DNA of 64,000 nucleotides from positions 558,001 through 622,000 of the forward strand of contig NZ_CP065856.1 of the NCBI RefSeq assembly GCF_016065055.1, written 5' to 3'. A program made the translations under genes and the position numbers. Source of the DNA: Halosimplex litoreum. GTDB taxonomy: Archaea > Halobacteriota > Halobacteria > Halobacteriales > Haloarculaceae. Shown in pieces: positions 1-8,818 of the stretch (positions within the stretch are counted from its first letter, which is position 1; the number at the start of each line of letters is the position of its first letter). The notes under the pieces are model-generated. The model saw only the letters and a program-made list of their open reading frames with translations. It did not search any database and was not told the origin of the DNA.

Positions 1-51
1 TCATGGGTGGCTCCCTCCGCGAACCGCGGTGCTGTCCGTCGTGCGATACAT
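1..51 (-). CDS. possible 16-codon coupled ORF
   Basis: A 16-residue reading frame starts with ATG in a TGATG overlap with the stop of the upstream membrane-protein gene. It ends in an ATGA overlap with an ATG at position 4 that may open the next gene, outside the window. The two tight overlaps are seen directly. Whether the peptide is made is unknown. It may be a coupling device or chance. Confidence 0.2.
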   Translation of the reverse strand: MYRTTDSTAVRGGSHP

Positions 52-704
52 CAGTGGTCCCTCCGTTCGGCGACTTCGATGTGGGGCATGAACCAGGCGT
101 AGTAGGCGACGGTCGAGCCGGCCAGCGAGAGGAACATCCCCGCGGCGTAGACGCCGAAGTACTGCGTGCGCGCCAGCGTGAGGTACTCGCCGGTGAACAG
201 CGCCGCGAAGACGATCGCGAGGACGGTCAACCCGCCCATCACGACCAGCCCCTCGATGGCCCCGCTGGCGTCGTGGTACTCGACGACCCAGCGCTCCTCG
301 GTCGAGAGCCACGGGAAGCCGACCTGTCCGCCGTCGGGCCGGGCGTCGGCCGACCGCCCGTCGCTCCCGGTGGCCGCCCGTCCGCCGTCGGCGACGGCCG
401 CGTCGTCGGCCGCGGTCCCGCCTGCAGCCGCCGGTTCGTCGGGCCTGACGGCACGGTTCATGAAGCGGTGTGCCGCCGAGAGGACGGCGACCAGCGCCAG
501 CAGCGCCACCCAGACGATGACGCCCACCTGGCTGGGCGAGAGCTTGTTCGGGGTGTCGAGGAAACCGTCGAGCGGCCGCAGCTCGGAGACGCTCTGGTCG
601 ATGGCGATCTCCTCGCTCGGCGGCTCACCCTGGAGCCCGACGTACCACATCGGTAGCAGCGTCATCACGACCAGCAGGACGATGAGGTAGCCGTTGCGTC
701 TCAT
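51..704 (-). CDS. four-helix membrane protein, function unknown
   Basis: The 217-residue product has an N-terminal hydrophobic helix (about residues 5-24), a second near 63-82, an acidic Ala/Gly/Asp-rich cytoplasm-like linker (about 88-125) and two more helices in the last 75 residues. The ATG at 704 was chosen because it sits in an ATGA overlap with the stop of a short upstream ORF and is followed at once by the first hydrophobic stretch. The stop overlaps another ATG (TGATG), so the gene lies inside a tightly coupled cluster that continues off the left edge. I do not recognise the family. An accessory subunit of a respiratory complex is one possibility, but nothing in the sequence proves it. 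Confidence 0.72.
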   Translation of the reverse strand: MRRNGYLIVLLVVMTLLPMWYVGLQGEPPSEEIAIDQSVSELRPLDGFLDTPNKLSPSQVGVIVWVALLALVAVLSAAHRFMNRAVRPDEPAAAGGTAADDAAVADGGRAATGSDGRSADARPDGGQVGFPWLSTEERWVVEYHDASGAIEGLVVMGGLTVLAIVFAALFTGEYLTLARTQYFGVYAAGMFLSLAGSTVAYYAWFMPHIEVAERRDH

Positions 705-817
705 CGGTGACGCGACCCTCCGTGTCGGTCCGACCCGCGGTCGGTGTCCTCGTCGTCGTCGGCGGTCGCGTCCACGGATCCACCGGACCGCTGTCGGGCG
801 ATTCGAGAGCGGGTCAT
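701..817 (-). CDS. short hydrophilic ORF coupled to membrane protein
   Basis: A 38-residue Arg/Ser/Asp-rich frame whose TGA overlaps the ATG of the next gene (ATGA). A TATA-like element (AGTATTTTGG on the minus strand, 857-866) lies about 40-50 nt before the ATG, so the short ORF would be the first one on the transcript. It has no recognisable domain. It may be a real small protein or a leader peptide that couples translation. Confidence 0.35.
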   Translation of the reverse strand: MTRSRIARQRSGGSVDATADDDEDTDRGSDRHGGSRHR

Positions 818-918
818 CGCGTCGAATATGCGACACCCCACCGCAAAGCGATACGGCCAAAATACTCCGGTCGTTTTTGTACCCCCCGGCGGTCTCGGGG
901 GTCGCTCGCGGGCGACGA

Positions 919-1572
919 TCACGCCGACCCCTCCAGCAGCGAGTCGAGCACCTTCGACTGGGCCGACGCGAGGTGTTCGGCGAACGTCGAGGGAGAGATG
1001 TCCAGTCGTTCGGCCACTTGAGTGGCGTTGGCCGAGCGCGGGCGCTCGAAGTAGCCCATCTCCATGGCCGTCTCCAGCACCTCCTGCTGGCGGTCGGTGA
1101 GCCGCCCGCGGTCGACGAGCACCAGGTCGTCACCGTCCCCGTCGCCGGTGCGGGCCAGCCGGTCGATGCGGACCGACCCGAAGGCGGCGTCGAGGTCGTC
1201 GACGGCCGCCCGGACCGTCTCCACGTCGGTCGCGTGGAAGCTCAACCGGAGCGTGCCTCGCGAGGCGCTCACGTCGGTGACCGGCACGTCCAGTCGCTCG
1301 ACGGCCTCGCAGACGCAGTCGCCGGACTCGCGAGTGAATCGCACCCGCTCGGCGCGGTCGGTCTCGAAGACGACCGATGCCTCGTCGGGGAGGTCGGTCG
1401 CCGTCGCGTCGCCGACGAGGTCGAACTCCTCGACGACCTCGCCCTCCCCGGCCGTGCTCCACCTGGCCGACCGGGCGATCGTGTCGCCACCGGTCGACGC
1501 CGCCACGGGACAGGCGTCGGCCGCCTCGACCGCGAGCCTGACCCGGATACCGCGTGCCGATTTGGCTCCCAT
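919..1572 (-). CDS. Bat-type helix-turn-helix regulator (HTH_10 family)
   Basis: This 217-residue protein has a beta-rich N-terminal region (about 1-150) of the kind that precedes the bacterio-opsin-activator HTH. The C-terminal HTH_10 domain (about 160-215) has the signature LTDRQ-EVLETA-EMGYFE-PR followed by ISPSTFAEHL. In the family this C-terminal domain binds DNA and the N-terminal part probably senses a ligand or partner; the target here is unknown. The neighbour at 1665-2321 is a paralogue with the same layout, so the two probably arose by tandem duplication. Both lie on the minus strand, separated by about 90 bp. Confidence 0.9.
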   Translation of the reverse strand: MGAKSARGIRVRLAVEAADACPVAASTGGDTIARSARWSTAGEGEVVEEFDLVGDATATDLPDEASVVFETDRAERVRFTRESGDCVCEAVERLDVPVTDVSASRGTLRLSFHATDVETVRAAVDDLDAAFGSVRIDRLARTGDGDGDDLVLVDRGRLTDRQQEVLETAMEMGYFERPRSANATQVAERLDISPSTFAEHLASAQSKVLDSLLEGSA

Positions 1573-1664
1573 GTGCGGCGGGTGGGAGGCTCGGCAATAG
1601 AACCCCGTTCGGCGCTCTCAGTGTCCGGGAACCCCCGGCGAACACGTTCGTCTGGCTTCTGTCG

Positions 1665-2321
1665 TCAGTCGGAGTCGAGGACCATCGACAGGACCGTCCG
1701 CTGGGCGGTCGCGAGGTGTTCGCAAGCGGTCGACAGCGCGACGCCGAGTTCCTCGGCCACCTCGCCGGCGTTGGCGCGCTTGGGCGTCTCGAAGTACCCC
1801 ATCTCGAAGGCCGTCTCCAGCACCTCCCGCTGGCGGTCGGTCAGCTCGGCTCGGTCGACGGCCACGGGATCGTGGTCGGTCAGGTCGCAGTCGCGTTCGA
1901 GCCCGACCACGGCGACGCCGCCGAAGCGCGAGCGCAACACCTCGACGACTTCCTCCAGTCGGTCGGCGTCGGGGGTGAAAAAGGAGAGCCTGACCGCGTC
2001 GTCGTCGGCAGAGATGTCGTCGAGGGGATAGCCGAATTCCGAGAGGACACCGCAGACGCAGGCCGACTCGTCGACGCCGCGCTCGCGGTAGCGGACGCCC
2101 TCCTCCCACTCGAAGACGGGTTCGATGTCGTCGGCCGGCGCCGCGCACTCGCGGATCTCCTCGGCGTCGCCCCGGAGGGTGAACTCCTGGACGAGCCGCC
2201 CGTCGTCGACGGTCCGCGAGACGGCGTCGACGCTCGCGCCCGCCGTTCTGGCCGCTCGTGCGGGCGTACAGTGGCCCGGCTCGGTGACGCGCATCTCGAC
2301 CCGGAGCCCGTCCGTCGACAT
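1665..2321 (-). CDS. Bat-type helix-turn-helix regulator (HTH_10 family), paralogue
   Basis: This 218-residue paralogue of the downstream regulator has the same N-terminal beta-rich domain and the same C-terminal HTH_10 block (LTDRQREVLETAFEMGYFETPK, then ALSTACEHLATAQ). The ATG at 2321 is preferred over an in-frame upstream start at 2366 because the upstream 15 residues are not conserved-looking. A TATA-like TTTGTATTC lies near 2357-2366, about 40 nt upstream. The transcription target cannot be read from the sequence. Confidence 0.88.
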   Translation of the reverse strand: MSTDGLRVEMRVTEPGHCTPARAARTAGASVDAVSRTVDDGRLVQEFTLRGDAEEIRECAAPADDIEPVFEWEEGVRYRERGVDESACVCGVLSEFGYPLDDISADDDAVRLSFFTPDADRLEEVVEVLRSRFGGVAVVGLERDCDLTDHDPVAVDRAELTDRQREVLETAFEMGYFETPKRANAGEVAEELGVALSTACEHLATAQRTVLSMVLDSD

Positions 2322-3192
2322 GGGACCCCCTCCGACCGCCGGCCACAAAAGCGTGTCCGAATACAAACATGTTCGGGGGTGTCACCGGGTGGATAACCGA
2401 CCACGGTGTCGCGGGTCGCGGGACAGAGCCCCAGTGAGAATCCGTTCGCGACGGTCCCGTCCTGCCCGAACGCCCTGGCGGGTCGACCGGTGCCGGGAGC
2501 GTCCGCGCGCCGGTCGGACCGCCTGGCGCGCGACCCGGACGGTCGACCTCGTCGCCGAGAAGACGGCGCGTCTGGAAGACGACGAGCAGTTCTACATCTT
2601 CGCCGCGATCGAGGCCGACGGTCCGGTCGCCCGCCACGGGCCGGGCCGTCGACAACCTCCCTGTCGACTCCGGCGAGCGCCGACGGATCGAGAACGGCGG
2701 CGCTCAGCGCACGGCCGCCCTCGTCGGTGTCCCCTGAATACGTCCCGTCTCCCGACACCGACCGACCCCGAGCGTATCTTATTTATATACATGACGGCTA
2801 TTATATTGTATCTGTCCGATCGGATCGGGGCCTGAAACCCGAAGCGCGCCAGATACGGATTCTATCGGTGGAATAGCCGGATCGATTTTGATCCACTCAC
2901 GTCGGAGACGTTCGAAAACTCCGAATTCGAGCCCTTATACCGATATTTCTGAAGGGAGCGATCCGACGCCACATCCAATCATTTTGACTGTATCGTAGAT
3001 ATTTAGAGTATCTGGTGTATACTACACGGAACGAGCGGCGGTGACCACCGCGGTAGGAGACTGTTACCGGCGCGCGGCCGGGTGGGACGGTCGCAACGGT
3101 AGCGGGCGGGGGTGGAACGGAACTCCGGATTTATTGTCGGGACTCGGGTAGAGGGACGCGCCTCCCCCACGTTCGCGGGTGGTGCACGACAC
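2322..3192. other. intergenic region with a possible gene remnant and AT-rich patches
   Basis: No intact gene is convincing here. Around 2530-2740 on the plus strand two adjacent frames read like haloarchaeal coding sequence (DLVAEKTARLEDDEQF in one, AVDNLPVDSGERRRI in the next) but no start or single frame joins them. AT-rich patches at 2775-2811 and 2950-3035 could hold promoters. Confidence 0.5.
2530..2741 (+). pseudogene. frameshifted coding remnant, unidentified
   Basis: Two consecutive plus-strand frames carry acidic, haloarchaeal-like peptide sequence, the second ending in a stop at about 2739-2741. A frame change near 2640 separates them and no start codon is evident. The family is not recognised. 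It may be chance coding potential in GC-rich DNA. Confidence 0.22.
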
Positions 3193-3456
3193 ATGAGACG
3201 GAACTTTCAGGGAACCGATAGAGGGAAGCGAGTCGTGGCCGACGACGGGACGGCCGTCGGGACGCTCGTGCGGACCGACGGGGACCGGGCTCGAGTCCTC
3301 CTGGACCCCGAGCGGTCAGACCCGGGCGATCCGACGGGCGAACGCGGGTCGCGGACGACGGTCGCGATCGACCGCAGAGGGGTCGCAGAGAGCACGAACG
3401 ACCGCGTTCGTCTGACCGAGGGCGCCGACCCGACCGACGCACGGAGACGCACGTGA
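3193..3456 (+). CDS. small PRC-barrel-like protein
   Basis: The 87-residue product opens with the pattern GKRVVADDGTAVGTLVR, which resembles the first strands of the PRC-barrel-like proteins common in haloarchaea (a residue-exchange 'V--DG--IG-V' hairpin). The rest is Arg/Asp-rich and less typical. The ATG at 3193 is preferred to one at 3112 because homology-like sequence begins there. It lies convergent to the SMC-like gene (stop-to-stop gap about 20 bp). Function unknown. Confidence 0.6.
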   Translation: MRRNFQGTDRGKRVVADDGTAVGTLVRTDGDRARVLLDPERSDPGDPTGERGSRTTVAIDRRGVAESTNDRVRLTEGADPTDARRRT

Positions 3457-3477
3457 GGAGTGCGGAGGGAGTGCAGT

Positions 3478-5586
3478 TCAGATCTCCGTGATGCGGTCGT
3501 GATCCATCTGGACGGCCGACGCGTCCGCTTCGAGCAGCGCGACGACGAGGTACGTCGCGTGGTCGGCGAAGTACTCGACCAGCTCGGCGATCCGCTCGGC
3601 GTCGATGGCCTCCAGGGAGTCCAGCAGGAGGAACGGGCACCGCCGGTGGACGTCGTGGACGAGGTAGCCGGCCAGCGCCAGCACGAGCCCGACGACCTCC
3701 CGCTCGCTCTCGCTGAGGTTCGACGGCGAGTCCTCGAAGACGCCCTCGTCCCCTTCGCGGACGACGCGGATGTCGAAGGTGCCGACGTCGGCACCCGACC
3801 GGTCGGTCCCGGTGGTCCGTGTCAGGCGTACCCGAGTGACGTTCCCGTAGTCGAGGGCGTCGACCAGCGCGTCGGCGTGGTCGTTGAACGTCGCCACGGC
3901 CTCGGCCGCAGTTCGGTCGAGCCGCGTCCTGCGCTCGAGGAGGTCGGACTGGAGCTCCTCGCGACGGGTTTCGAGCCGGTCGCGCTCCTCGAGGCGTTCG
4001 TCGAGGGCGGTCAGCTCCGACTCGACGGCCGCCAGGTCCGACCGCCGCTGTTCGAGCTCGACCTGGCGCTCGTTGGCCCGCCGGTGCAGGTCCAGCAGAT
4101 CCGAGTAGTCCTCGGTCCGCAGGTCTTCGACGGTCGCCTCCAGCTCCCGTACGCGTTCGTTCAGGTCCCGGCGGCGCCGTTCGAGTTCGCCGATGCGCTC
4201 CTCCCGGCGCGCGAGCTCGGATTCGACGCGGTCGCGTTCGGCTCGCAGGTCCGCCCGCCGCTCGCGGCGTCGCTCCAGCCGTTCGCGACGGGCGTCGAGC
4301 CTGTCGATCCGAGCGGTCAGGTCGCGACGCCGCGCGAGCGTCCGCTCGCGAAGGGCACGCAGCCGGTCGAGCGTCCCCTCTATCGCCGCGCGGTCGACGG
4401 TCGACCCGCACGTCCAGCAGGTGACCCGCCCGGCGCCCGACAGCTGGTCGGTCACGTGCTCGTCGCCGTCGTTCGACGCGAGTCCCACGGAGTCGTCCAC
4501 ACCCGCGATACCGTCGTCGTCCGCGATACCGTCGTCGTCCGCGATACCGTCGTCGTCCGCGATACCGTCGTCGGGGTCCCCTACTCGCCGAACTACCTCG
4601 GCCCGGTCGATCCCGTCGAGTCCGGCGAGGTGTCCGTCCTCGAGCTGCCTCTCGTTGAACCGGACGATCCCCTGGAGAGCGCTCACGTCGCCGTCGAGCC
4701 GGCGCTTGCGCTCGCGCAGCGTCGCGACGTCCGCGCCCAGTGCGTCGATCTCCGCCTCGTCGGCCGCCGAGACGGCCGACAGATCCCGTTCTATCTCCTC
4801 GCGTTCGCGTTCGACCGCCGCGAGCGTGTCCCGCTCGGCGTCCAGCTCCTCGATCACCGATTCGAGATCCGTCCGCGCCGCCCGCAGCTCGTCGAGTCGG
4901 TCCTCCAGGCGCTCGTCGCGCTCGATCCCGTCGTCCAGCGACGCGTCGGCCGCTTCGATCGCCGCCTCCAGGTCGGCGAGGTCGGATTCGAACGCTTCGA
5001 TCTCCCCCTCGAGGCGGCGCCGCTCGGCGGCCAGCTCCGCCCGCTCCTCGTCCAGCCCTTCGAGGTCGGACAGGTCGTCGTCGACCCGCCGCTTCTCGGC
5101 GGTCAGCCGTTCGATCTCCGTCTCGATGGCGTCCGTGTCGACCGGCCGCATCACCACCCCGGCCAGGTCGCCGCCCGTCCTGACCGCCTGCCGAACGTCG
5201 TTGTCTTCGAGCAACACGGCGTAGGTATCGGCCGGTCCCGGGTCCGTGAGGTACGGATCGCCCGCCGCGACCACGCCGTCGTCGGTTCGATCGAACCGTC
5301 TGGTGTGCGTGTCGCCCCCGACGGTCAGCTCGACGCGGCCCGCGTCGGCACCGCGTCGTAGCGGCGTCGTCTCGCCGCCGAGCACCGCCCGGATCGCCCG
5401 CAGGAACGAGGTCCTGTTGGTCGCGTTGCGACCCGCCAGTACCGTCACACCTGGGTCGAGCTCGACCGTCGTCGCCTCGATGCCGCCGACGTCCCGGACC
5501 GAGACCGAGGCGGTACCCGCCCCGTCGTCGGTCGTCGACTCCGAACGGTCGTCGTCGGATCCGTCCGCCCCAGCGTCGCCGCCCAT
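3478..5586 (-). CDS. archaea-specific SMC-related protein (Sph3-like)
   Basis: The 702-residue product is a Rad50/SMC-type ATPase. The P-loop GRNATNRTS is at residues 52-60. Two long heptad-rich coiled coils flank a zinc-hook CWTC (Cys390 and Cys393), and the C-terminal head has the ABC-type signature region (SNLSESEREVVGLVLALA) and a Walker B-like LLLDSLEAID. In Haloferax, Sph3 is encoded with RdfA and takes part in cell-shape control. Here rdfA lies 40 bp upstream on the same strand, so an operon is likely. Just before the hook (about 4500-4575) a perfect 18-bp repeat encodes four (DDGIAD)-type units, so the hook-proximal coil is variable in length. The ATG at 5586 was chosen because the ATPase domain begins soon after it. 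Confidence 0.9.
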   Translation of the reverse strand: MGGDAGADGSDDDRSESTTDDGAGTASVSVRDVGGIEATTVELDPGVTVLAGRNATNRTSFLRAIRAVLGGETTPLRRGADAGRVELTVGGDTHTRRFDRTDDGVVAAGDPYLTDPGPADTYAVLLEDNDVRQAVRTGGDLAGVVMRPVDTDAIETEIERLTAEKRRVDDDLSDLEGLDEERAELAAERRRLEGEIEAFESDLADLEAAIEAADASLDDGIERDERLEDRLDELRAARTDLESVIEELDAERDTLAAVEREREEIERDLSAVSAADEAEIDALGADVATLRERKRRLDGDVSALQGIVRFNERQLEDGHLAGLDGIDRAEVVRRVGDPDDGIADDDGIADDDGIADDDGIAGVDDSVGLASNDGDEHVTDQLSGAGRVTCWTCGSTVDRAAIEGTLDRLRALRERTLARRRDLTARIDRLDARRERLERRRERRADLRAERDRVESELARREERIGELERRRRDLNERVRELEATVEDLRTEDYSDLLDLHRRANERQVELEQRRSDLAAVESELTALDERLEERDRLETRREELQSDLLERRTRLDRTAAEAVATFNDHADALVDALDYGNVTRVRLTRTTGTDRSGADVGTFDIRVVREGDEGVFEDSPSNLSESEREVVGLVLALAGYLVHDVHRRCPFLLLDSLEAIDAERIAELVEYFADHATYLVVALLEADASAVQMDHDRITEI
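4503..4574. repeat. 18-bp tandem repeat inside the SMC-like gene
   Basis: About four head-to-tail copies of an 18-bp unit (CGATACCGTCGTCGTCCG on the plus strand) encode DDGIAD repeats next to the zinc hook. The unit is a multiple of three, so slippage would keep the frame. Confidence 0.85.
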
Positions 5587-5626
5587 GCCCGCTCCCGGGA
5601 GCGGCGCGCGTAAATGCGTTCGTATC

Positions 5627-6256
5627 TCAGCGGGTGCCGTCGTCGGGATCGCACCCGCAGCCGCCGTCGCGGAGCAACGAGACGGCGTCGCGGTCGGCGC
5701 CGCAGTCGTGACAGATGACGCGTGCGTCGAGGAACACGTCGAACTCTCCGAGGGTGATCCGGTCGGCGTCACGGTGGCGGGTGAGCGTGCCCTCGGCGAC
5801 GGTGGTCGTCCGCCCGACGAGCCGCTGGAGCGTCTCCACGTCGCTGTCGACAGGGTCGGTCGCCGACTCCGGCGGCGCGACCCCTCTGACCTCCGTGAGG
5901 TAGGTATGGACGGCCTGGTGGGAGACGAAGTCCTCGGCGAGCGCGTCCACGTCGACGCCGGCGCGGGCGAGGTCGTTGCGCATCTCGGCCCTCCGCCCTT
6001 CGCTCGTCTCGTCGTCGGTCAGCGTCTCGTAGGCGTCGGCGACCGCGTGTTCGGTCGGGTTGCGGTCGGCACGACGCATCGCCGACCGCAGGACGGCCCT
6101 GTTGAACTCGTCGGCCAGGTCCCGGAGACTCGTCCGCGCCCCGGTCGAACCCGTCCAGCTGTCGACCAGTCTGTCACCCATCCCATCCAGCCCGTAGGCG
6201 GCGACGAGCCGCTCGACTTTGCTCCGTCTGCCCTCGGGCGCGTCGTCCGACACCAT
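5627..6256 (-). CDS. rdfA: rod-determining factor RdfA family protein
   Basis: The 209-residue product begins with a basic stretch (GRRSKVERLVAAYGL) followed by GMGDRLVDSWTG and NRAVLRSAMRRA, typical of the RdfA family that governs rod/disk shape in Haloferax volcanii. The C-terminus has a probable zinc site, CHDC (Cys182, Cys185) and CGC (Cys200, Cys202). The ATG at 6256 is the first in-frame start before the conserved block. It is followed after 40 bp by the Sph3-like SMC gene, the same pairing described for the Haloferax system. Haloarchaea carry several RdfA paralogues, so the precise role of this copy is not established. Confidence 0.86.
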   Translation of the reverse strand: MVSDDAPEGRRSKVERLVAAYGLDGMGDRLVDSWTGSTGARTSLRDLADEFNRAVLRSAMRRADRNPTEHAVADAYETLTDDETSEGRRAEMRNDLARAGVDVDALAEDFVSHQAVHTYLTEVRGVAPPESATDPVDSDVETLQRLVGRTTTVAEGTLTRHRDADRITLGEFDVFLDARVICHDCGADRDAVSLLRDGGCGCDPDDGTR

Positions 6257-7079
6257 GGCTGGGGCTCTCGGGGCGCAACCGTATACCTGTCGGTGGTCGT
6301 TCAGGTCTGGCGGCGAGAAACCGCGGTCGAACCGGCCGCGGCGCCGGCCCATCGGGTCACGGGCTGGGGGCCGGCACCACGGCCGCGGACCGCTGGTAGA
6401 CGCAGCCGTCTTCCCGCGTAGCGCCCCGGGCGAGGAGCGCCAGACCGACGGAGCGGCCGACCGGTGGGCTGGGAAGCCGACGGGAACGGGCGTCACGTCG
6501 GCGATGCACAGGGGTTCGGGCGTGTCAGGTGGTTCCGGTCGTTGGGTCGACGGCGATCGATCGGAGGGGGGTGAGACGGTTAAACCGAGTCAATCGTTCA
6601 CGGGGGTACGCACCGCGTAACGGGCCGCTGAGAGGCGACTGGCGATACCTTCGACCGCTTCGGACGAGTAGCGACTCGCTTCAGACCGCCGGCGTTCGCG
6701 GACCGGTTCCTCCGCGCGGAACGACCTGCGACCCCTTGCCGTTCGAAGCGAGCTCGGAGCCCGTCGCCGCGGTATCGAATTCGAAACCGGCCCGTACGCG
6801 GACGATAACCAAGTGTGACCCCTCGGTACCTCCGTGCGGGGGGTCGGGGGAGGTCCCACCGCCGTCCATTCGACTGCACGGACGCCCGCCGCCGGTCCGA
6901 CGCCCGTCCCGGACGACGGCGGGCGCCGCCCTGATTCCCTGTTCCATTCTTTGAAGCCCGACCGCGATAGCGGCCGCGTTCGGCGACGACCGCGATAGCG
7001 GCCGCTCGCGGACACCGCGCCGTCGTCGGCCGTTTAGTCGACCCATTACTATGCGTATCGACCCCCTGACGGACGGACG
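6257..7079. other. long intergenic region
   Basis: I see no convincing gene or structured RNA. The right part holds two direct 18-bp copies of GACCGCGATAGCGGCCGC (6960-6977 and 6988-7005). A TTTAGTC element near 7033-7040 may be the phnM TATA box. Confidence 0.5.
6960..7005. repeat. two 18-bp direct repeats with palindromic core
   Basis: GACCGCGATAGCGGCCGC occurs twice with a 28-bp period. The core GCGGCCGC is self-complementary. The pair lies about 75 bp before phnM and could be an operator or mere simple duplication. Confidence 0.5.
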
Positions 7080-8276
7080 ATGAGCGAACGGACCGAACGC
7101 CTGGTCGTCGAAGGCGGGACCGTCGTCACGCCCGCGGCCGCACTCGAGGACGCCCGCGTCGTCGTCGAAGGCGACCGGATCGCCGCGGTCGAGGGGACCG
7201 AACGCGCCGGCGGGAACGACGGTCGGGTGACGGCCGACGGAGCCCGCGACGACGGGACGACAGAGCGGCGCCTCGACGCCACCGACCGGGTCGTCCTCCC
7301 GGGGCTGGTCGACCTCCACGGTGACGAGGTCGAACGCTATCGGTTCCCCCGGTCGGGCGAGCGCGTCGACGCGGCGACCGCGCTGGCGACGGCCGACCGG
7401 CTAGCGCTGGCGGCCGGCGTCACGACCAAGTTCGACGCGATCGCCTTCGAGGAGGCCCCGGAGAAGAACCGGTCGATCGAGGGCGCGACGGAGCTTCTGG
7501 AGGCGGTCGACACGGACGCCGACCTGGTGGCCGACCACCGCGTCCACGCCCGGTGTGAGGTCACCGATCCCGCCTCGGTCGCGGTCGTCGGCGACCTGGT
7601 CGAGCGACCGGTCGTCGACATCGCATCGGTGATGGCACACGCGCCCGGCCGCGGCCAGTTCGAAGACGAAGCGGCGTTCGCCAGCCGCTACGCCGACGGC
7701 CGGGGCGCCGCCGCCGACGAGGCGGCCCGGGCCGGGGCGGAACGGCGCGCCGTCCCCGAGCGGACCGTCAGAGAGCGGGTCGCCGACCTCGCCGAGGAGT
7801 TGTCGGCGGCGGACGTGCTGGTCGCCTCCCACGACGACGCCGACCCCGCCGCCGTCGAGCACGCGCTGGCCCACGGCGTCGATCTGTGCGAGTACCCGGT
7901 GTCGCTCCCCGCGGCCCGCCGGGCGAACGAGCGCGGCGCCGCGACCGCGATGGGCGCGCCGAACCTCGTCCGCGGCGGGAGCCTCTGGGGCAATCTCGAC
8001 GCCCGCGAGGCGATCGACGCCGGCGTCGTCGACCTGCTCTGCTCGGACTACCGCCCCCAGGCGCTGCTGGCGTCGGTGTTCGTCGACACCGGCGAGCCCC
8101 TCGCCCGCCGAGTGGCTCGCGTCACGAGCGAGCCCGCCCGGGTCGCCGGCCTCGACGACCGGGGCGAGCTCGCGCCGGGTGCGCGGGCCGACCTGGTCGT
8201 CGTCGACCCCGATCCGGTGCCGACCGTGACCCGCGCCGTCGTCGCCGGACGGGACGTGTACCGTTGCGGGCGGTGA
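7080..8276 (+). CDS. phnM: alpha-D-ribose 1-methylphosphonate 5-triphosphate diphosphatase PhnM
   Basis: The 398-residue amidohydrolase matches PhnM along its length. Visible blocks are LPGLVDLHGDEVER (about 73-87), MAHAPGRGQF, ASHDDADPAAVEH, MGAPNLVRGGSLWGN and LLCSDYRPQALL, which correspond to the metal-binding His/Asp sites and the characteristic PhnM signature. In the C-P lyase pathway PhnM removes pyrophosphate from ribose 1-methylphosphonate 5-triphosphate to give the PhnJ substrate. No phnG-L gene lies nearby, so it acts with genes elsewhere or on another triphosphate. The ATG at 7080 gives a normal family N-terminus. Confidence 0.92.
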   Translation: MSERTERLVVEGGTVVTPAAALEDARVVVEGDRIAAVEGTERAGGNDGRVTADGARDDGTTERRLDATDRVVLPGLVDLHGDEVERYRFPRSGERVDAATALATADRLALAAGVTTKFDAIAFEEAPEKNRSIEGATELLEAVDTDADLVADHRVHARCEVTDPASVAVVGDLVERPVVDIASVMAHAPGRGQFEDEAAFASRYADGRGAAADEAARAGAERRAVPERTVRERVADLAEELSAADVLVASHDDADPAAVEHALAHGVDLCEYPVSLPAARRANERGAATAMGAPNLVRGGSLWGNLDAREAIDAGVVDLLCSDYRPQALLASVFVDTGEPLARRVARVTSEPARVAGLDDRGELAPGARADLVVVDPDPVPTVTRAVVAGRDVYRCGR

Positions 8277-8460
8277 CCGCCGGGCGACCGCCGTCGGAGC
8301 CGGTGGCCGCCAGGATGGCGACCACGGTGAGACGCGACGAGCCATCGATCCGAACAGTTTCGACAGTTTTCGCCAGTTCGGTCGTTTAACCGCCCTATAC
8401 ACTGTTTTCCGGCGCTGTAGACGACCAATTACAATGAGTCGACGCCGCCTCCGATGCGGT

Positions 8461-8658
8461 ATGTCGACGGACACGACGCGCCAGACCGGCGGCGAACGCG
8501 AAGCGCCGACGTGGGAGCTACGAGCGGTCGTCGAGCGCTACGACGACGCACCGGACGAGTGTACCATCTACCCCGCCGGGGTCGACGAACACAAGCGGAT
8601 GGCGACCTGGGTCTCGGCGACCGAACCGGCGTTCGTCGAGCTCGGCGCGGTCCGCTGA
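8461..8658 (+). CDS. small DUF7511-like protein
   Basis: The 65-residue product has the pattern WELRAVVERYDDAPDECTIYP, then MATWVSA and VEL near the end. I recall this from the haloarchaeal DUF7511 family, whose function is unknown. An in-frame ATG at 8434 is the alternative start. A TATA-like CTATAC at 8394-8399 would place the transcript start about 10 nt before 8434 and 40 nt before 8461, so both remain possible. The sequence from 8461 looks more family-like. Confidence 0.7.
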   Translation: MSTDTTRQTGGEREAPTWELRAVVERYDDAPDECTIYPAGVDEHKRMATWVSATEPAFVELGAVR

Positions 8659-8818
8659 GCCGCGAAGCGGTCTCGTTTTTCGGATTCGTTCGATTCGACC
8701 GCCGAACCCGAGAGCCGAGACCGAACCCGGCGGTCGGTGTCGAACCCGAGAGCCGAGGCCGAGTCCGGTAGCTGGTGCTGCCCGAGTAGCAAAGAACGGA
8801 GACGTAACGGGGGAGACG

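Noticed and set aside
6257-7079. Long gap considered for SRP RNA or RNase P RNA
   Set aside because: None of the conserved core sequences of these RNAs could be recognised.
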